Shown: one piece after another, positions 1 through 10,332 of the stretch | Layout: the number at the start of each line of letters is the position of its first letter | Position numbering within the stretch: the stretch's first letter is position 1 | From: Salipaludibacillus keqinensis | GTDB lineage: Bacteria; Bacillota; Bacilli; Bacillales; Salisediminibacteriaceae | Length of the DNA stretch: 64,000 nucleotides | Assembly: GCF_003226325.1 (NCBI RefSeq) | Contig: NZ_PDOD01000001.1 | Span: 310,001-374,000 of the forward strand | Direction: 5' to 3' | Notes under the pieces: generated by a model | Database searches by the model: none | The model's input: only the letters and a program-made list of their open reading frames with translations | Told to the model about the DNA's origin: nothing | Made by a program: the position numbers and the translations under genes

Positions 1-39
1 AAGGTCATAGCTACATAGAAAATAAATGGAGGGATAAGA

Positions 40-930
40 ATGAATGTTCAAGAAATGATCTTAACTTTACAGAAGTTTTGGGGAGAACAAAATTGTTTGA
101 TTTTACAACCGTATGATGTGGAAAAAGGAGCGGGGACGATGAATCCTATGACGTTCTTGCGAAGCATAGGTCCAGAACCTTGGAATGTAGCTTATGTTGA
201 ACCTTCTAGAAGACCGTCAGATGGACGATATGGTGAAAATCCTAACCGGCTGTATCAGCATCATCAGTTCCAAGTAGTAATGAAACCTTCTCCAGACAAC
301 ATTCAAGAATTGTATTTGAAAAGTTTACAGGAGTTAGGAATTAAACCGGAAGAACATGATATTCGATTTGTAGAAGATAACTGGGAAGCTCCGACTCTCG
401 CAGCTTGGGGTCTAGGTTGGGAAGTATGGCTTGACGGAATGGAAATTACTCAGTTCACTTATTTCCAACAAGTGGGGGGATTGGATGCAAGCCCAGTTTC
501 TGTAGAGATTACCTATGGAATTGAGAGGTTAGCTTCATATATTCAAGACAAAGAAAATGTATATGATCTTGAATGGGTAAATGGATTTACGTATGGCGAC
601 GTGTTTTTGCAAAATGAGTATGAGCAATCTAAATATGCATTTGAAGTTGCGGATCCTAAAATGTTATTTGATTTATTCGCTACGTATGAGAAGGAAGCGG
701 GTAGAGCCTTGAAAGAGAATCTTGTCATTCCATCGTATGACTACGTATTAAAATGTTCTCACGTATTTAACTTATTAGATGCCCAAGGGGCCATTTCTGT
801 GACAGAAAGAGCAGGCTACATTAGCCGGGTGAGAAACCTTGCCCGAGGTTGTGCTAAACAGTATTATCACATTAGAGAAGAGCTAGGGTTTCCGATGTTA
901 AAGGTGAAGGAGGATACGAATCATGAGTAA
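40..930 (+). CDS. glyQ: Glycyl-tRNA synthetase alpha subunit
   Basis: This is the catalytic subunit of the bacterial alpha2beta2 glycyl-tRNA synthetase, which charges tRNA-Gly in the cytoplasm. The 296 residues match the family length, and the N-terminal class II core with the [16 protein letters not shown] segment (about 45-60) is characteristic. A GGAGGG ribosome-binding site lies 6 bases before the ATG. The stop overlaps the start of glyS by 8 bases, so the two subunits are probably translationally coupled. Any T-box leader would lie upstream of the window. Bases 1-18 could be the last codons of the preceding gene (recO in B. subtilis), but this cannot be established. Confidence 0.97.
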   Translation: MNVQEMILTLQKFWGEQNCLILQPYDVEKGAGTMNPMTFLRSIGPEPWNVAYVEPSRRPSDGRYGENPNRLYQHHQFQVVMKPSPDNIQELYLKSLQELGIKPEEHDIRFVEDNWEAPTLAAWGLGWEVWLDGMEITQFTYFQQVGGLDASPVSVEITYGIERLASYIQDKENVYDLEWVNGFTYGDVFLQNEYEQSKYAFEVADPKMLFDLFATYEKEAGRALKENLVIPSYDYVLKCSHVFNLLDAQGAISVTERAGYISRVRNLARGCAKQYYHIREELGFPMLKVKEDTNHE

Positions 931-3010
931 TCGTACGCTTTTATTAGAAATAGGATTAGAAGAAATGCCGGCAAGATTTGTGACAAATGCCATGAATCAG
1001 TTGAAGCAAAGAGTCGAGAAGTGGTTTGAAAGTCACCGATTATCTTATTCGAAAGTAGAAGCTTATTCTACACCTCGTAGACTAGCCGTCGTTGTTGATG
1101 GTCTAGTAGAAAAACAAGAGGATATGGAAGAAGAAGCGAAAGGGCCTTCTAAGAAAATTGCTATTGATGACGCTGGTGAGTGGTCCAAGGCAGCTCAGGG
1201 GTTCGCAAGAGGGCAAGGTGCCACAGTCAATGACCTTTATTTCAAAGAATTAAAAGGCGAAGAATATGTATTTCTAAAAAAGCATACCTCAGGTGAAGCT
1301 GTTCAATCTTTGCTTCCGGAATTGAAGGAAGTAATTTTAAGTATCCCTTTTCCAAAAAACATGAAGTGGGGTACAAATGACCTTCGTTTTGTAAGACCTG
1401 TAAAGTGGATTGTAGCATTATTTGGAGAAGAAGTTGTTCCATTTGATATAGCTGGTATCCATACGAATCGAGTGACTTACGGTCATCGTTTCCTTGGGTC
1501 AAAAGTTGAAGTAAAAGAAGCGGATCATTATGTTCAAACACTATTAAAAGAGTTTGTCATTGTTGATCCCCTAGAAAGAAAGAAAGCGATTCGTACGCAA
1601 ATAGAGCGAATGGCTGAAGAAGAGAATTGGTCTATTTTTATTGATGAAGATTTGTTAGAAGAAGTGAATAATTTAGTAGAATATCCTACAGCACTTTACG
1701 GAAGTTTCGATGAGCGTTTTTTAACTGTCCCTGACGACGTGCTGATTACTTCAATGCGCGAGCATCAACGTTACTTTCCTGTTAAAAACGGTGCAGGAGA
1801 ATTATTGCCCTATTTCGTAACAGTAAGAAATGGAGATCACCGCCATTTGGAGAATGTCCAAAAAGGAAATGAGAAAGTGTTACGAGCACGTTTAGCTGAC
1901 TCAGAGTTTTTCTATCAAGAAGATTTACGGAAGAATTTTGCATCTCTTTTTGACCGGTTAGAGGCGATTGTTTATCACGAAGAATTGGGCTCTGTTGCGG
2001 ATAAAGTCAGGCGCGTCAAAGACTTGGCTGTGAAATTAGCTGATAAAGCAGGCGCAACGGAAGTGGAGAAACAGCAGACGGAAAGAGCGGCTAGGCTCTC
2101 TAAAGTAGATCTTGTTACGCACATGGTAAATGAGTTTCCAGAGCTAGAAGGTCGAATGGGCGAAGAGTATGCTCTCAAAGCAGGTGAACATGTGAACGTT
2201 GCCCAAGCGATTCGTGAGCATTATTTACCTAAACAGTCAGGTGATCCTTTACCTCAATCATCTATTAGTGCTTATGTAGCGGTTGCCGATAAGCTTGATA
2301 CACTTGTCACCAGTTTTGGGATTGGAAACATTCCTACAGGTTCCCAAGATCCTCACGGACTGCGTCGACAAACAGCAGGTATTCTGCAAATATTTTTATC
2401 TGAAGCTTGGAGTTTTGATTTGTTCACATGCATAGAAGAAGCAATCGACCTAGCGGCAGAACGAGATCTTTTGAAAAGAAGCAAACAAGAAATCATCCGT
2501 GATTTAACTGATTTTGTAAAACTGCGTTATAAGAGCATATTGCAAGATCAAGGAATTCGTTATGATGTTGTTGACGCAATATTAAAGACACAATTAGGGC
2601 GTGTAACAATCGTAGTGAGAAAAGGGAAGTTCCTAATGGAACAGCTCTCAACACCTTCGTTTAAAAATGATGTAGAAGCATTCAGCCGAGTGACAAATAT
2701 TGCAAAGAAAGCTGAAGATAAGAAAGCGATGGTTGATAAAGGCCTGTTCCAAGAAAAGCAAGAGAAGGAATTGCAAACTCTTGCGGAGGAAAAACAGGAC
2801 AAGCTACTTACGTTACTAAATGAAAGTCGTATTGAAGAAGCTTACGATGAATTGAAAAGTTTAGAACCAGCGATCCATGATTATTTTGATCATGTTATGG
2901 TTATGGCTGATGATCCTAAGGTTAAGCAAAATCGATTATCCCAAATGGTATTGGTCGCTAAAACGATCACTTCGTTTGCTGATTTTCAGACTATTGTATT
3001 CCATTCCTAG
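923..3010 (+). CDS. glyS: Glycyl-tRNA synthetase beta subunit
   Basis: This is the large tRNA-binding beta subunit of heterotetrameric glycyl-tRNA synthetase, working with GlyQ. At 695 residues it is full length, and the N-terminal [15 protein letters not shown] segment and the central HQRYFPV segment are family signatures. The ATG lies inside the glyQ 3' end, preceded by the AAGGAGGA at the glyQ terminus. This is the usual Bacillaceae glyQS arrangement. Confidence 0.97.
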   Translation: MSNRTLLLEIGLEEMPARFVTNAMNQLKQRVEKWFESHRLSYSKVEAYSTPRRLAVVVDGLVEKQEDMEEEAKGPSKKIAIDDAGEWSKAAQGFARGQGATVNDLYFKELKGEEYVFLKKHTSGEAVQSLLPELKEVILSIPFPKNMKWGTNDLRFVRPVKWIVALFGEEVVPFDIAGIHTNRVTYGHRFLGSKVEVKEADHYVQTLLKEFVIVDPLERKKAIRTQIERMAEEENWSIFIDEDLLEEVNNLVEYPTALYGSFDERFLTVPDDVLITSMREHQRYFPVKNGAGELLPYFVTVRNGDHRHLENVQKGNEKVLRARLADSEFFYQEDLRKNFASLFDRLEAIVYHEELGSVADKVRRVKDLAVKLADKAGATEVEKQQTERAARLSKVDLVTHMVNEFPELEGRMGEEYALKAGEHVNVAQAIREHYLPKQSGDPLPQSSISAYVAVADKLDTLVTSFGIGNIPTGSQDPHGLRRQTAGILQIFLSEAWSFDLFTCIEEAIDLAAERDLLKRSKQEIIRDLTDFVKLRYKSILQDQGIRYDVVDAILKTQLGRVTIVVRKGKFLMEQLSTPSFKNDVEAFSRVTNIAKKAEDKKAMVDKGLFQEKQEKELQTLAEEKQDKLLTLLNESRIEEAYDELKSLEPAIHDYFDHVMVMADDPKVKQNRLSQMVLVAKTITSFADFQTIVFHS

Positions 3011-3284
3011 GGATAGATCCGTTTCGAGAATGATTTTTAATGTATAATAGGGATCATTAAATAGCTCTTTTAGAGTTCAATGGTATTTGGTGCCAAATCT
3101 TAAAAACCTTTTGTCTCTTCCTCTGCCACTCAGGTTTTAAACCGGTATTCGTTGAGGCAACTTGTAGCTTATCCGTAAGGTTATGTGCAAGATTGTGTTA
3201 AAGTCTATTGTTGATTTTACAGGAACGATTAGAAGAGTGAACATAATAGATATAGTTTGAGGCTGAAGTACGGAGGGTGAAGAC

Positions 3285-3929
3285 ATGGAACTGAATGTAA
3301 GACAGGAACGAATCATCGAAATAGTCAAAGAGAGCGGTCCCATTACTGGTGAGCAAATAGCAGAAAAACTCTCATTAACAAGAGCAACCCTTCGCCCGGA
3401 CTTGGCGATCTTAACCATGTCCGGGTTTCTAGATGCCAGGCCGCGAGTTGGCTACTATTACACAGGGAAAACGGGAGGTCAGCTATTCAACGAACGTATG
3501 AAAAAGTTGACAGTAAAAGAATTTCAATCCATCCCAGTCGTAGTAAATGAATCAGCATCTGTTTATGATGCAATCTGCACTATGTTCCTAGAGGATGTTG
3601 GGACGTTGTTTGTCGTCAACAAACAAGCTCACTTAGTAGGCATTTTATCTAGGAAAGATTTATTACGGGCGAGTATGGGGAAACAAGACCTTGAAAGTGT
3701 TCCTATTAGCATTATTATGACGAGAATGCCTAATGTGACGACATGCAGTCCAAGTGATTCCATGTTAGAAGTGGCTAATAAACTGATAACAAAACAAATT
3801 GATGGGCTACCCGTTGTGAAAGAAGTAGAGGAAAATGGAGCGGTTTATCATGAAGTGATTGGCCGACTAACAAAGACAAACATCACAAAAGCATTTGTTT
3901 ATTTAGCAAACGATGATATGCACAAATAA
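3285..3929 (+). CDS. ccpN: CcpN-type HTH/CBS transcriptional repressor
   Basis: CcpN represses gluconeogenic genes (gapB, pckA) in B. subtilis under glycolytic conditions. The protein has an N-terminal winged helix (about residues 5-65, with LSLTRATLRPDLAIL as recognition region) and two CBS domains (about 80-135 and 145-205) that sense nucleotides. Its 214 residues fit the family. The ATG follows GGAGGGTGAAGAC. It lies 15 bases before the PSRP gene, the same pair as ccpN-yqfL in B. subtilis, so both probably serve the PEP-pyruvate node. Function is inferred from family and synteny. Confidence 0.92.
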   Translation: MELNVRQERIIEIVKESGPITGEQIAEKLSLTRATLRPDLAILTMSGFLDARPRVGYYYTGKTGGQLFNERMKKLTVKEFQSIPVVVNESASVYDAICTMFLEDVGTLFVVNKQAHLVGILSRKDLLRASMGKQDLESVPISIIMTRMPNVTTCSPSDSMLEVANKLITKQIDGLPVVKEVEENGAVYHEVIGRLTKTNITKAFVYLANDDMHK

Positions 3930-3944
3930 TAGGAGGATTGGATA

Positions 3945-4763
3945 ATGGCCTCAAAAAATTTTTCAATTGTATATGTCCTTTCAGATTCCGTAGGGGAAAC
4001 GGCGGAATTAGTCGTTAAAGCTGCGCTAAGTCAATTCGATGAAGACAAAACAATTATTCGCCGCGTTCCATATGTAGATGATACAGAGACGGTGGATGAT
4101 GTGATTGTTCAAGCGAAAGAGAATAATGGAATTATTGCGTTTACTGTTGTGCTGCCTAAGGTTAAGAATTACTTACTACAGGAAGCTCGTACAAATAACA
4201 TTCCTGTCTATGATATTTTAACTCCACTCATTTCTATTATGGAAGACCGTTTGAATGTTGCATCAAGAAATGAATCAGGATTAATGCATACGTTAGATGA
4301 AGAGTATTTTCGTAAAGTTGAAGCAATAGAATTTGCAGTAAAGTATGATGATGGCCGAGATCCACGGGGAGTATTGCGAGCAGATGTTGTTCTTGTGGGT
4401 GTTTCAAGAACATCTAAGACTCCGCTGTCACAATACTTAGCTCATAAAAGTTTGAAAGTAGCAAACGTCCCCCTTGTTCCGGAAGTTGATCCGCCGGAAG
4501 AATTATTTTCTGTTCCTCCAGAGAAGGTTATTGGATTGAAAATTAGTCCGGAGAAACTGAACGGTATTCGAGCTGAACGACTAAAAGCGCTCGGTTTAAA
4601 AGAAGAAGCGAATTACGCAAAGTTGGACCGGATTGAAGAAGAATTAATTTACTCTGAAAAAGTAATGGAACGGATTGGCTGCAACGTCATAGATGTTTCT
4701 ACGAAAGCAGTAGAAGAAACGGCGAATTTGATATTCCAAATGGTTAAAGGGAACAAAGGGTAA
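3945..4763 (+). CDS. yqfL: PEP synthase/PPDK regulatory protein (PSRP, DUF299)
   Basis: Members of this family are bifunctional ADP-dependent Ser/Thr kinases and phosphate-dependent pyrophosphorylases that switch pyruvate phosphate dikinase or PEP synthetase off and on. The P-loop-like GVSRTSKTP sits at residues 152-160, and the N terminus ([14 protein letters not shown]) is typical. The length of 272 is normal. It is cotranscribed with ccpN: an AGGAGG site precedes the ATG, and a strong terminator follows the stop. No PPDK gene is visible in the window, so the actual target is unknown. In B. subtilis this protein modulates CcpN activity. Confidence 0.93.
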   Translation: MASKNFSIVYVLSDSVGETAELVVKAALSQFDEDKTIIRRVPYVDDTETVDDVIVQAKENNGIIAFTVVLPKVKNYLLQEARTNNIPVYDILTPLISIMEDRLNVASRNESGLMHTLDEEYFRKVEAIEFAVKYDDGRDPRGVLRADVVLVGVSRTSKTPLSQYLAHKSLKVANVPLVPEVDPPEELFSVPPEKVIGLKISPEKLNGIRAERLKALGLKEEANYAKLDRIEEELIYSEKVMERIGCNVIDVSTKAVEETANLIFQMVKGNKG

Positions 4764-4779
4764 CTTATCTAATACAAGT

Positions 4780-4819
4780 GATTCAAAAGGCTTTCAACAA
4801 GTCTTTTGAATCTTTTTTA
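4780..4819 (+). terminator. Rho-independent terminator of ccpN-yqfL
   Basis: A perfect 10-bp stem (GATTCAAAAG / CTTTTGAATC) is followed by six T residues, 17 bases after the yqfL stop. Confidence 0.9.
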
Positions 4820-5041
4820 ATTTATGAGGTAAATATATAGCGGAAATGGTGATTATCCTTTATAATGAAATATTGTGACTTGAATTATTTCAATAAATTC
4901 ATGCATAAACACAGTTAGAACAAATAAAATACAAATGTCAAGGTTTTTTCTCGTTTTTTTGGTAAAGATAGTAAGAGTTCATTTGTCACTTTCGTATTTC
5001 TTCCTAAAATACTATGGAAACGAACAAAATATGAAGAAAAA

Positions 5042-5068
5042 AAAGGATTCTTCAAAAGGATGTAGAAT
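5042..5068 (+). promoter_or_regulatory. Possible sigma-H promoter upstream of dnaG-rpoD
   Basis: The 445-base gap 4764-5207 holds the yqfL terminator and this element. AAAGGATTC (5042-5050) and GTAGAAT (5062-5068) are separated by 11 bases. They fit the sigma-H pattern RNAGGAWWW-N11/12-RNNGAAT with one mismatch. The B. subtilis sigA operon is known to carry a sigma-H-dependent promoter, so the match is plausible. A TATAAT at 4861-4866 may be part of a vegetative promoter, although no good -35 is seen. Nothing else coding is evident in the gap. Confidence 0.45.
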
Positions 5069-5207
5069 AAACAACATATGCAAATTAAAAATAACAGGAT
5101 TTTTGTCGACGGAGCTGCTATTTTTCGAACAACTTGAAAAGGTTTTGTCTTATTAATTAGTGATTTAAAGGAAAGATGCCACGATCCTTTAGATAGAGGG
5201 AAAAAGG

Positions 5208-7031
5208 TTGGTGAGAGGCTTGAGTCAACGTATTCCCGAAGAAACAATTGAAAAGGTTAGACAAGCACTAGACATTGTTGACGTGATAAGCGAATATGTT
5301 CAATTGAAAAAGCAAGGAAGGAATTTCGTTGGCTTGTGTCCATTTCATGGAGAGAAAACACCCTCTTTCTCAGTTTCGCCTGACAAACAACTTTACCATT
5401 GTTTTGGTTGTGGAGCAGGCGGCAATGTGTTTTCTTTCGTCATGGAATCAGAAGGTATTAGTTTTATCGAATCGGTTGAGAAGTTAGCCGAAAGAACCAA
5501 TGTCTCATTACCTGAATTAGATTCCAAAGCTAACGGAAAACCTGAAGTTAGTGATCAAATGAAGCGTTGGTTTCAAGGCCATGAGTTGGCAGCGAAACTT
5601 TATCATCATGTGCTCACTGTTTCCGATGAAGGTAGAGAGGCAAGGGAGTACCTGCGTAAAAGAGGATTCACGAAAGAAATGATCGATAAATTCCAAATTG
5701 GATATGCACCAAATTCCTGGGATTTCTTATCCAGTTTCTTAGATAAAAGATCTTTCTCTGCTGAAGAAATGTCTGAATGTGGATTATTAGGATTGCGTGA
5801 CTTCGACAACAAGCCCTATGACCGCTTTCGTGGTCGGATTATGTTTCCTATATGGGATCGACGGGGAAATATGATTGCATTTGGAGGGCGAGTGATAAGT
5901 GATGGCCACCCTAAATATTTAAATAGTCCGGAATCAGAAGTTTTTAATAAGAGCGATGTGTTGTATTTTTTTCACAAAGCAAGGTCAGTAATGAGAAAGA
6001 AAAATGAAGCTGTTCTCTTTGAAGGTTATGTAGATGTTATATCAGCGTGGCGAGCGGGTATAGAGAACGGAGTGGCTAGTTTAGGTACTGCCTTAACCGA
6101 ATCGCAAGCCAAAATGATTCGAAGAAATGCTGATAAGATTATTTTATGTTACGACTCAGATAATGCAGGTCTCAATGCAACGTATAAAAATGCTCAAATT
6201 CTAGAGAGCATCGGTGCGCAAGTTGTCATTGGAAAACTTCCTGAAGGTGACGACCCTCATGATTATATTCAACGACATGGAGCAGATCAATTTGTCCATG
6301 AAGTGATTTCACAACATATTACTTTCATGGCTTTCAAGTTTGATTATTTTCGAAGAGGTAAAAATCTTCAACACGAAGGGGATCGATTAAATTATATCGA
6401 CCAAATACTTAAGGAAATAAGTCAGTTAAATAGAGCCATTGAAAGAGACTACTATCTTAGACAATTAGCTGAAGAGTTTTCATTATCATTAGAAGCATTG
6501 AAGCAAGAACAGTCCACTCTACTGCAAGCACAACAAAAAAAGCAAAAGCGTCAAATCCATCAAGCGGTTCAAGCAAAAACGTTGAAAGAAACAAAAAAGA
6601 TGCTTACAGCCCACGAGAATGCAGAAAGAGAACTGATTGCTCTGATGCTACAATCTAGGCAAGTGGCAGAACAAGTTCAAAAGGAACTTGGCGGTGACTT
6701 TCATTATGATGATTACCAGGCGATAGCGGCACTTATCTATAGTTTTTATGGAGAAGGGTTTGAGCCTAATCCTTCTCATTTTATTGAACGGATTGATGAT
6801 AGTCAACTTAGAAAGAAAGCTACTGAGCTTGCAATGAAGAAGGTGAATTCAGACCTTTCTGAGCAAGTGTTGAACGACTATTTAAAACAAATACGTCAAT
6901 TTCCGAAAAGAAAAGAAATTGAGCAATTGAAGATAAAGCAAAAACAAGCAGAAGAAGCTTCTGATTTTAATGAGGCAGCGAAAATTGCAAAGCTTGTACT
7001 TAAGTTGAACCTAGAGTTGAAAAAACAGTAA
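5208..7031 (+). CDS. dnaG: DNA primase
   Basis: DNA primase makes the RNA primers for replication at the fork with DnaB helicase. The zinc-binding domain is visible with Cys44, His47, Cys65 and Cys68, followed by the catalytic TOPRIM core (VLFEGYVDV ... ILCYDSDNAG, about 265-325) and a C-terminal DnaB-binding region. At 607 residues it is full length. The start is uncertain: TTG 5208 lies 7 bases after GAGGG, GTG 5211 is equally spaced, and TTG 5220 aligns best with homologue N termini but is too close to its GAGAGG. It is followed 47 bases later by rpoD, as in the classic macromolecular synthesis operon, here without rpsU. Confidence 0.96.
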   Translation: MVRGLSQRIPEETIEKVRQALDIVDVISEYVQLKKQGRNFVGLCPFHGEKTPSFSVSPDKQLYHCFGCGAGGNVFSFVMESEGISFIESVEKLAERTNVSLPELDSKANGKPEVSDQMKRWFQGHELAAKLYHHVLTVSDEGREAREYLRKRGFTKEMIDKFQIGYAPNSWDFLSSFLDKRSFSAEEMSECGLLGLRDFDNKPYDRFRGRIMFPIWDRRGNMIAFGGRVISDGHPKYLNSPESEVFNKSDVLYFFHKARSVMRKKNEAVLFEGYVDVISAWRAGIENGVASLGTALTESQAKMIRRNADKIILCYDSDNAGLNATYKNAQILESIGAQVVIGKLPEGDDPHDYIQRHGADQFVHEVISQHITFMAFKFDYFRRGKNLQHEGDRLNYIDQILKEISQLNRAIERDYYLRQLAEEFSLSLEALKQEQSTLLQAQQKKQKRQIHQAVQAKTLKETKKMLTAHENAERELIALMLQSRQVAEQVQKELGGDFHYDDYQAIAALIYSFYGEGFEPNPSHFIERIDDSQLRKKATELAMKKVNSDLSEQVLNDYLKQIRQFPKRKEIEQLKIKQKQAEEASDFNEAAKIAKLVLKLNLELKKQ

Positions 7032-7078
7032 AACCAACGATTCGGATATTGTTGTGAACTATAGGAAGGAGGGGTCGT

Positions 7079-8194
7079 ATGGCTGAGAAACCAATTCGCC
7101 CAATGGCGGAAGGTGATTTAACCATCGATCAGGTGAAAGAACAGTTAGTTGAGGCGGGGAAGAAAAGAGGCACATTAACCTATGCAGAAATTACAGAGAG
7201 GTTAGGTGCGTTCGATCAAGACTCCGATCAAATGGATGAGTTCTTTGAATATCTTGGTGAACAAGGTGTAGAAATATTAAATGATAATGAGGCTGTTCCT
7301 AGCATTCAACAAGTGGAAAAGGAATCTTCGTTCGATCTCAATGATTTAAGTGTACCTCCAGGTATTAAGATCAATGACCCTGTTCGGATGTATCTTAAAG
7401 AGATCGGTCGTGTCCCTTTACTTTCTGCTACAGAAGAGATAGATCTTGCTAAAAAGATCGAAGATGGAGACGAAGAAGCTAAACGTCGTTTAGCTGAAGC
7501 CAATCTTCGACTAGTTGTAAGTATTGCGAAACGCTATGTAGGACGCGGTATGCTATTTCTTGACTTGATTCAAGAAGGAAATATGGGTCTAATTAAAGCC
7601 GTTGAGAAATTTGATTACAACAAAGGATATAAATTCAGCACCTACGCCACATGGTGGATTCGCCAAGCGATCACTCGTGCCATTGCTGACCAAGCAAGAA
7701 CGATTCGTATTCCGGTTCATATGGTTGAAACGATAAATAAATTAATCCGTGTTCAGCGCCAACTATTACAAGACCTTGGTCGAGAACCGACACCTGAAGA
7801 AGTGTCGAAAGAGATGGAGCTCACACCTGACAAAGTAAGAGAAATCTTGAAGATTGCTCAAGAGCCAGTATCGTTGGAAACGCCAATCGGTGAAGAAGAT
7901 GACTCTCATTTAGGTGACTTTATCGAAGACCAAGAAGCATTAGCGCCTTCAGATGCTGCCGCTTATGAACTTTTAAAAGAGCAGCTTGAAGACGTATTGG
8001 ATACGTTAACTGACCGTGAAGAAAATGTATTACGTCTTCGCTTTGGATTAGATGATGGTCGAACACGGACATTAGAAGAAGTAGGGAAAGTGTTCGGAGT
8101 AACAAGAGAAAGAATTCGTCAGATTGAGGCAAAGGCATTACGCAAGTTGCGTCACCCAAGCCGAAGTAAACGTCTGAAAGACTTCCTTGAATAA
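7079..8194 (+). CDS. rpoD: RNA polymerase primary sigma factor SigA
   Basis: This is the housekeeping sigma-70 factor. Its 371 residues equal the length of B. subtilis SigA. Region 2 ([19 protein letters not shown] and the [14 protein letters not shown] box, about 160-195), region 3, and the region 4 helix-turn-helix ([20 protein letters not shown], about 330-350) are intact. The ATG is preceded by AAGGAGGGG. It closes the dnaG operon and is followed by a strong terminator. Confidence 0.98.
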   Translation: MAEKPIRPMAEGDLTIDQVKEQLVEAGKKRGTLTYAEITERLGAFDQDSDQMDEFFEYLGEQGVEILNDNEAVPSIQQVEKESSFDLNDLSVPPGIKINDPVRMYLKEIGRVPLLSATEEIDLAKKIEDGDEEAKRRLAEANLRLVVSIAKRYVGRGMLFLDLIQEGNMGLIKAVEKFDYNKGYKFSTYATWWIRQAITRAIADQARTIRIPVHMVETINKLIRVQRQLLQDLGREPTPEEVSKEMELTPDKVREILKIAQEPVSLETPIGEEDDSHLGDFIEDQEALAPSDAAAYELLKEQLEDVLDTLTDREENVLRLRFGLDDGRTRTLEEVGKVFGVTRERIRQIEAKALRKLRHPSRSKRLKDFLE

Positions 8195-8207
8195 AGAAGT
8201 TTGCAAG

Positions 8208-8258
8208 AAGCCATAAAGAAGGGAGAAAAGTCACATCTCCTATCTTTATGGCTTTTTA
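8208..8258 (+). terminator. Terminator of dnaG-rpoD
   Basis: A 12-bp perfect stem (AAGCCATAAAGA / TCTTTATGGCTT) encloses a 23-base loop and is followed by a T run, 13 bases after the rpoD stop. Confidence 0.9.
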
Positions 8259-8394
8259 TTTGTTTTTGCAGGTATATTTTTAAGCCTTAATAAAAGAGAG
8301 ACTTCACAATGTATAAGGTATGTACGATATAATAAGAAAGGTTTTGGTTAATAAATCTGTACTAGGAAATGATTTTATCATGAAAGGTGATTTT

Positions 8395-8961
8395 ATGGAC
8401 GAGCGTAAGAGGATCATCGTTAATGAGATAAAGAAATGGCAGAAAAACAAATTACTGCCTGAAACATACTGTCAATTTCTGCTGAGCTTATATTCAGAAG
8501 GAAATAATGAAGGAAGAGGAGAAAACTTCAAAGGGAATTCATATTCTCCTCACATAAAAAAAGCAATAGTAAGTTTTGCTATGATTTTGATCCTGTTTAT
8601 TACCATTTTATTTGTTATATATTTTACACAGTTCTCACCAGCTTCACAGGTTGGAGTGCTAGTGGGCTTTCTAGGAATAAGTCTTATTGCAGCATTTTAT
8701 TATAACCGTCATAAGTCTCCTTTCGCTCATGTCTATGTCATTTTGTCATCCTTTATCTCATTTATCATTACGATTGCAGCAGCCGATCTGTTTTTTCCCG
8801 ATGAAAGCTCTTATTTAGCTGTGGCCATTGTTCTGTTATGCTTGAGTTGGATTGTCAGTGGTTGGCGATATCGGTATCATTATTTATATATTGCAGGGGG
8901 AACGGGGATTCTTCTTTTCATCGGACTATTCTTGGTTGATCGAATATTATTTTATTATTAG
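8395..8961 (+). CDS. Conserved membrane protein of unknown function
   Basis: I do not recognise a characterised family. The 188-residue protein has a basic, tryptophan-containing N-terminal cytosolic part (KKWQKNKLLPETYCQFLLSLY) followed by about five hydrophobic segments packed between residues 55 and 185, ending a few residues before the stop. Similar proteins are found near rpoD in other Bacillaceae as far as I recall. The ATG at 8395 is preferred because AAAGGTGA lies 6 bases upstream; in-frame starts at 8320 and 8380 lack as good a site. It stands alone between the rpoD terminator and the GDPD gene. Confidence 0.75.
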   Translation: MDERKRIIVNEIKKWQKNKLLPETYCQFLLSLYSEGNNEGRGENFKGNSYSPHIKKAIVSFAMILILFITILFVIYFTQFSPASQVGVLVGFLGISLIAAFYYNRHKSPFAHVYVILSSFISFIITIAAADLFFPDESSYLAVAIVLLCLSWIVSGWRYRYHYLYIAGGTGILLFIGLFLVDRILFYY

Positions 8962-9039
8962 CTCTCTTAAAAAACAAGATAAACTAACAGGCTATCAACG
9001 TTTATTTTCGAGGTAGCTATTAAGAAAGGAGATATACTG

Positions 9040-9762
9040 GTGAATATTATTGCTCATAGAGGAAACAAACGTTATACTCCGGAGAACACGATGGCTGCGT
9101 TTATGTCAGCAGCGACTTACCCTATAGATGGGATTGAGTTTGATTTACAATGGACAAAGGATCAGATTCCTGTGGTCATCCATGACCCAACAATTGACAG
9201 AACGACGAATGGCCGGGGAAAGGTAAGTTCGTTTACATTACAAGAACTTAAACAATTTGATGCCGGCAGTTCATTTGATCCTTCTTTTAGAGGGGAAAAG
9301 ATTCCATCCTTTTCTGAAGTTCTTCATTGGGCTAAACCATTAAACTTGGATCTTCACGTGGAATTAAAGCAGCAAATGAATCAAGCCTCCTTGTTTGTGG
9401 AAAGCTGTCTATATGAGATAGAGAAGCATGGTTTAGCAGATCGAATTGTTATATCAACATTTTATCATCCATACATTTCGGAAATTAAGAGACAAAACTC
9501 TGCAATAAAAACCGCTTTGCTTACTAAGACGCCTATGTTTAGGGGCACAAAATATGCAAATAAAGTTCAAGCAGATGGGATCCATATTAGGCATAGTTTT
9601 CAAGCGACAAGATACTATCGCAAATGGAGCAAGGAAGGTGTACCTGTTCGGGTTTACCGTGTTCATCGAATAAGAGATGCAAAGACATGCGAACGTTTAA
9701 ACGTAGACTCGATCATTACAAATGATCCACGTTTAATGACGGACACTTTCCGTTCTTCTTAA
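9040..9762 (+). CDS. Glycerophosphodiester phosphodiesterase family protein
   Basis: Predicted cytoplasmic hydrolase releasing glycerol-3-phosphate from deacylated phospholipid head groups. The TIM-barrel GDPD signature is clear: AHRGNKRYTPENTMAAF at the N terminus (His6, Arg7, Glu16) and EFDLQWTKDQIPVVIHDPTIDRTT with the metal and catalytic residues Glu, Asp and His. At 240 residues it is the short, signal-less type (UgpQ/YqiK-like). Translation begins at GTG 9040, since AGAAAGGAG lies 8 bases before it and the conserved N terminus starts there. It appears monocistronic. Confidence 0.92.
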   Translation: MNIIAHRGNKRYTPENTMAAFMSAATYPIDGIEFDLQWTKDQIPVVIHDPTIDRTTNGRGKVSSFTLQELKQFDAGSSFDPSFRGEKIPSFSEVLHWAKPLNLDLHVELKQQMNQASLFVESCLYEIEKHGLADRIVISTFYHPYISEIKRQNSAIKTALLTKTPMFRGTKYANKVQADGIHIRHSFQATRYYRKWSKEGVPVRVYRVHRIRDAKTCERLNVDSIITNDPRLMTDTFRSS

Positions 9763-9895
9763 CATTTTAAAGGCGGTTATAGCATATTAATACTTTTCTA
9801 TTGAATCATTTTAATATACAATATAATAGAGCTTTGCAATGTGAAAGCGTTGGGGATTTATTATCTTAGAGAAACAATAAGGGAGGTACATATTT

Positions 9896-10264
9896 ATGAG
9901 AGGGAAACCCCTTTACCCTTTTGCTCTGACAGCCATCTTGGGGATTGGCTTAATTATCGTTTTATCCTTTGTTGGGATCAATATTGGTCCTGATTCAGCA
10001 TCAGAAAACGGTGAAGAAAATGGCGAAGAGCAAGAATTTGACGATCCAATTGAACTTGGTGAGCACATTTATGAAGGACAATGTGCATCTTGTCACGGAG
10101 GCGACTTAGATGGCGGTTCTGGCCCGGCTTTAGATGGCGGCAATTATTCTGAAGAAGACATTTTAACGGCTATTTCAGAAGGTCCTGGAAATATGCCTGC
10201 AGGGTTAGTCAGTGGAGAAGAAGCAGAAGCTGTCGCTGAATTTATTTTAGCAGAAAATGAATAA
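9896..10264 (+). CDS. cccA: Membrane-anchored cytochrome c550
   Basis: Small electron carrier of the aerobic respiratory chain, with its haem domain outside the cytoplasmic membrane. One N-terminal transmembrane anchor (about 8-30) is followed by a very acidic linker, then the haem-binding CASCH motif (Cys63, Cys66, His67); Met100 in GPGNMPAG is the likely sixth ligand. At 122 residues it matches B. subtilis CccA, which also sits between sigA and trmK. The acidic linker fits a salt-tolerant host. GGGAGGT precedes the ATG, and a terminator follows immediately. Confidence 0.93.
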   Translation: MRGKPLYPFALTAILGIGLIIVLSFVGINIGPDSASENGEENGEEQEFDDPIELGEHIYEGQCASCHGGDLDGGSGPALDGGNYSEEDILTAISEGPGNMPAGLVSGEEAEAVAEFILAENE

Positions 10265-10275
10265 ACTTAAGTGAG

Positions 10276-10303
10276 AGAAGGATCTATGTATCCTTCTTTT
10301 TCT
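10276..10303 (+). terminator. Terminator of cccA
   Basis: AGAAGGAT and ATCCTTCT form an 8-bp stem with a 6-base loop and a following T run. Confidence 0.8.
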
Positions 10304-10332
10304 AATATAGAAAAGAAATATAGGTGAACGAA

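Noticed and set aside
1-18. Possible last codons of the gene before glyQ (recO in B. subtilis)
   Set aside because: Only five codons and a stop are visible, which is too little to support a feature.
4915-5247. Frames of 73 and 110 codons in the gap before dnaG
   Set aside because: They arise from AT-rich regulatory DNA, show no family resemblance, and one overlaps the dnaG start.
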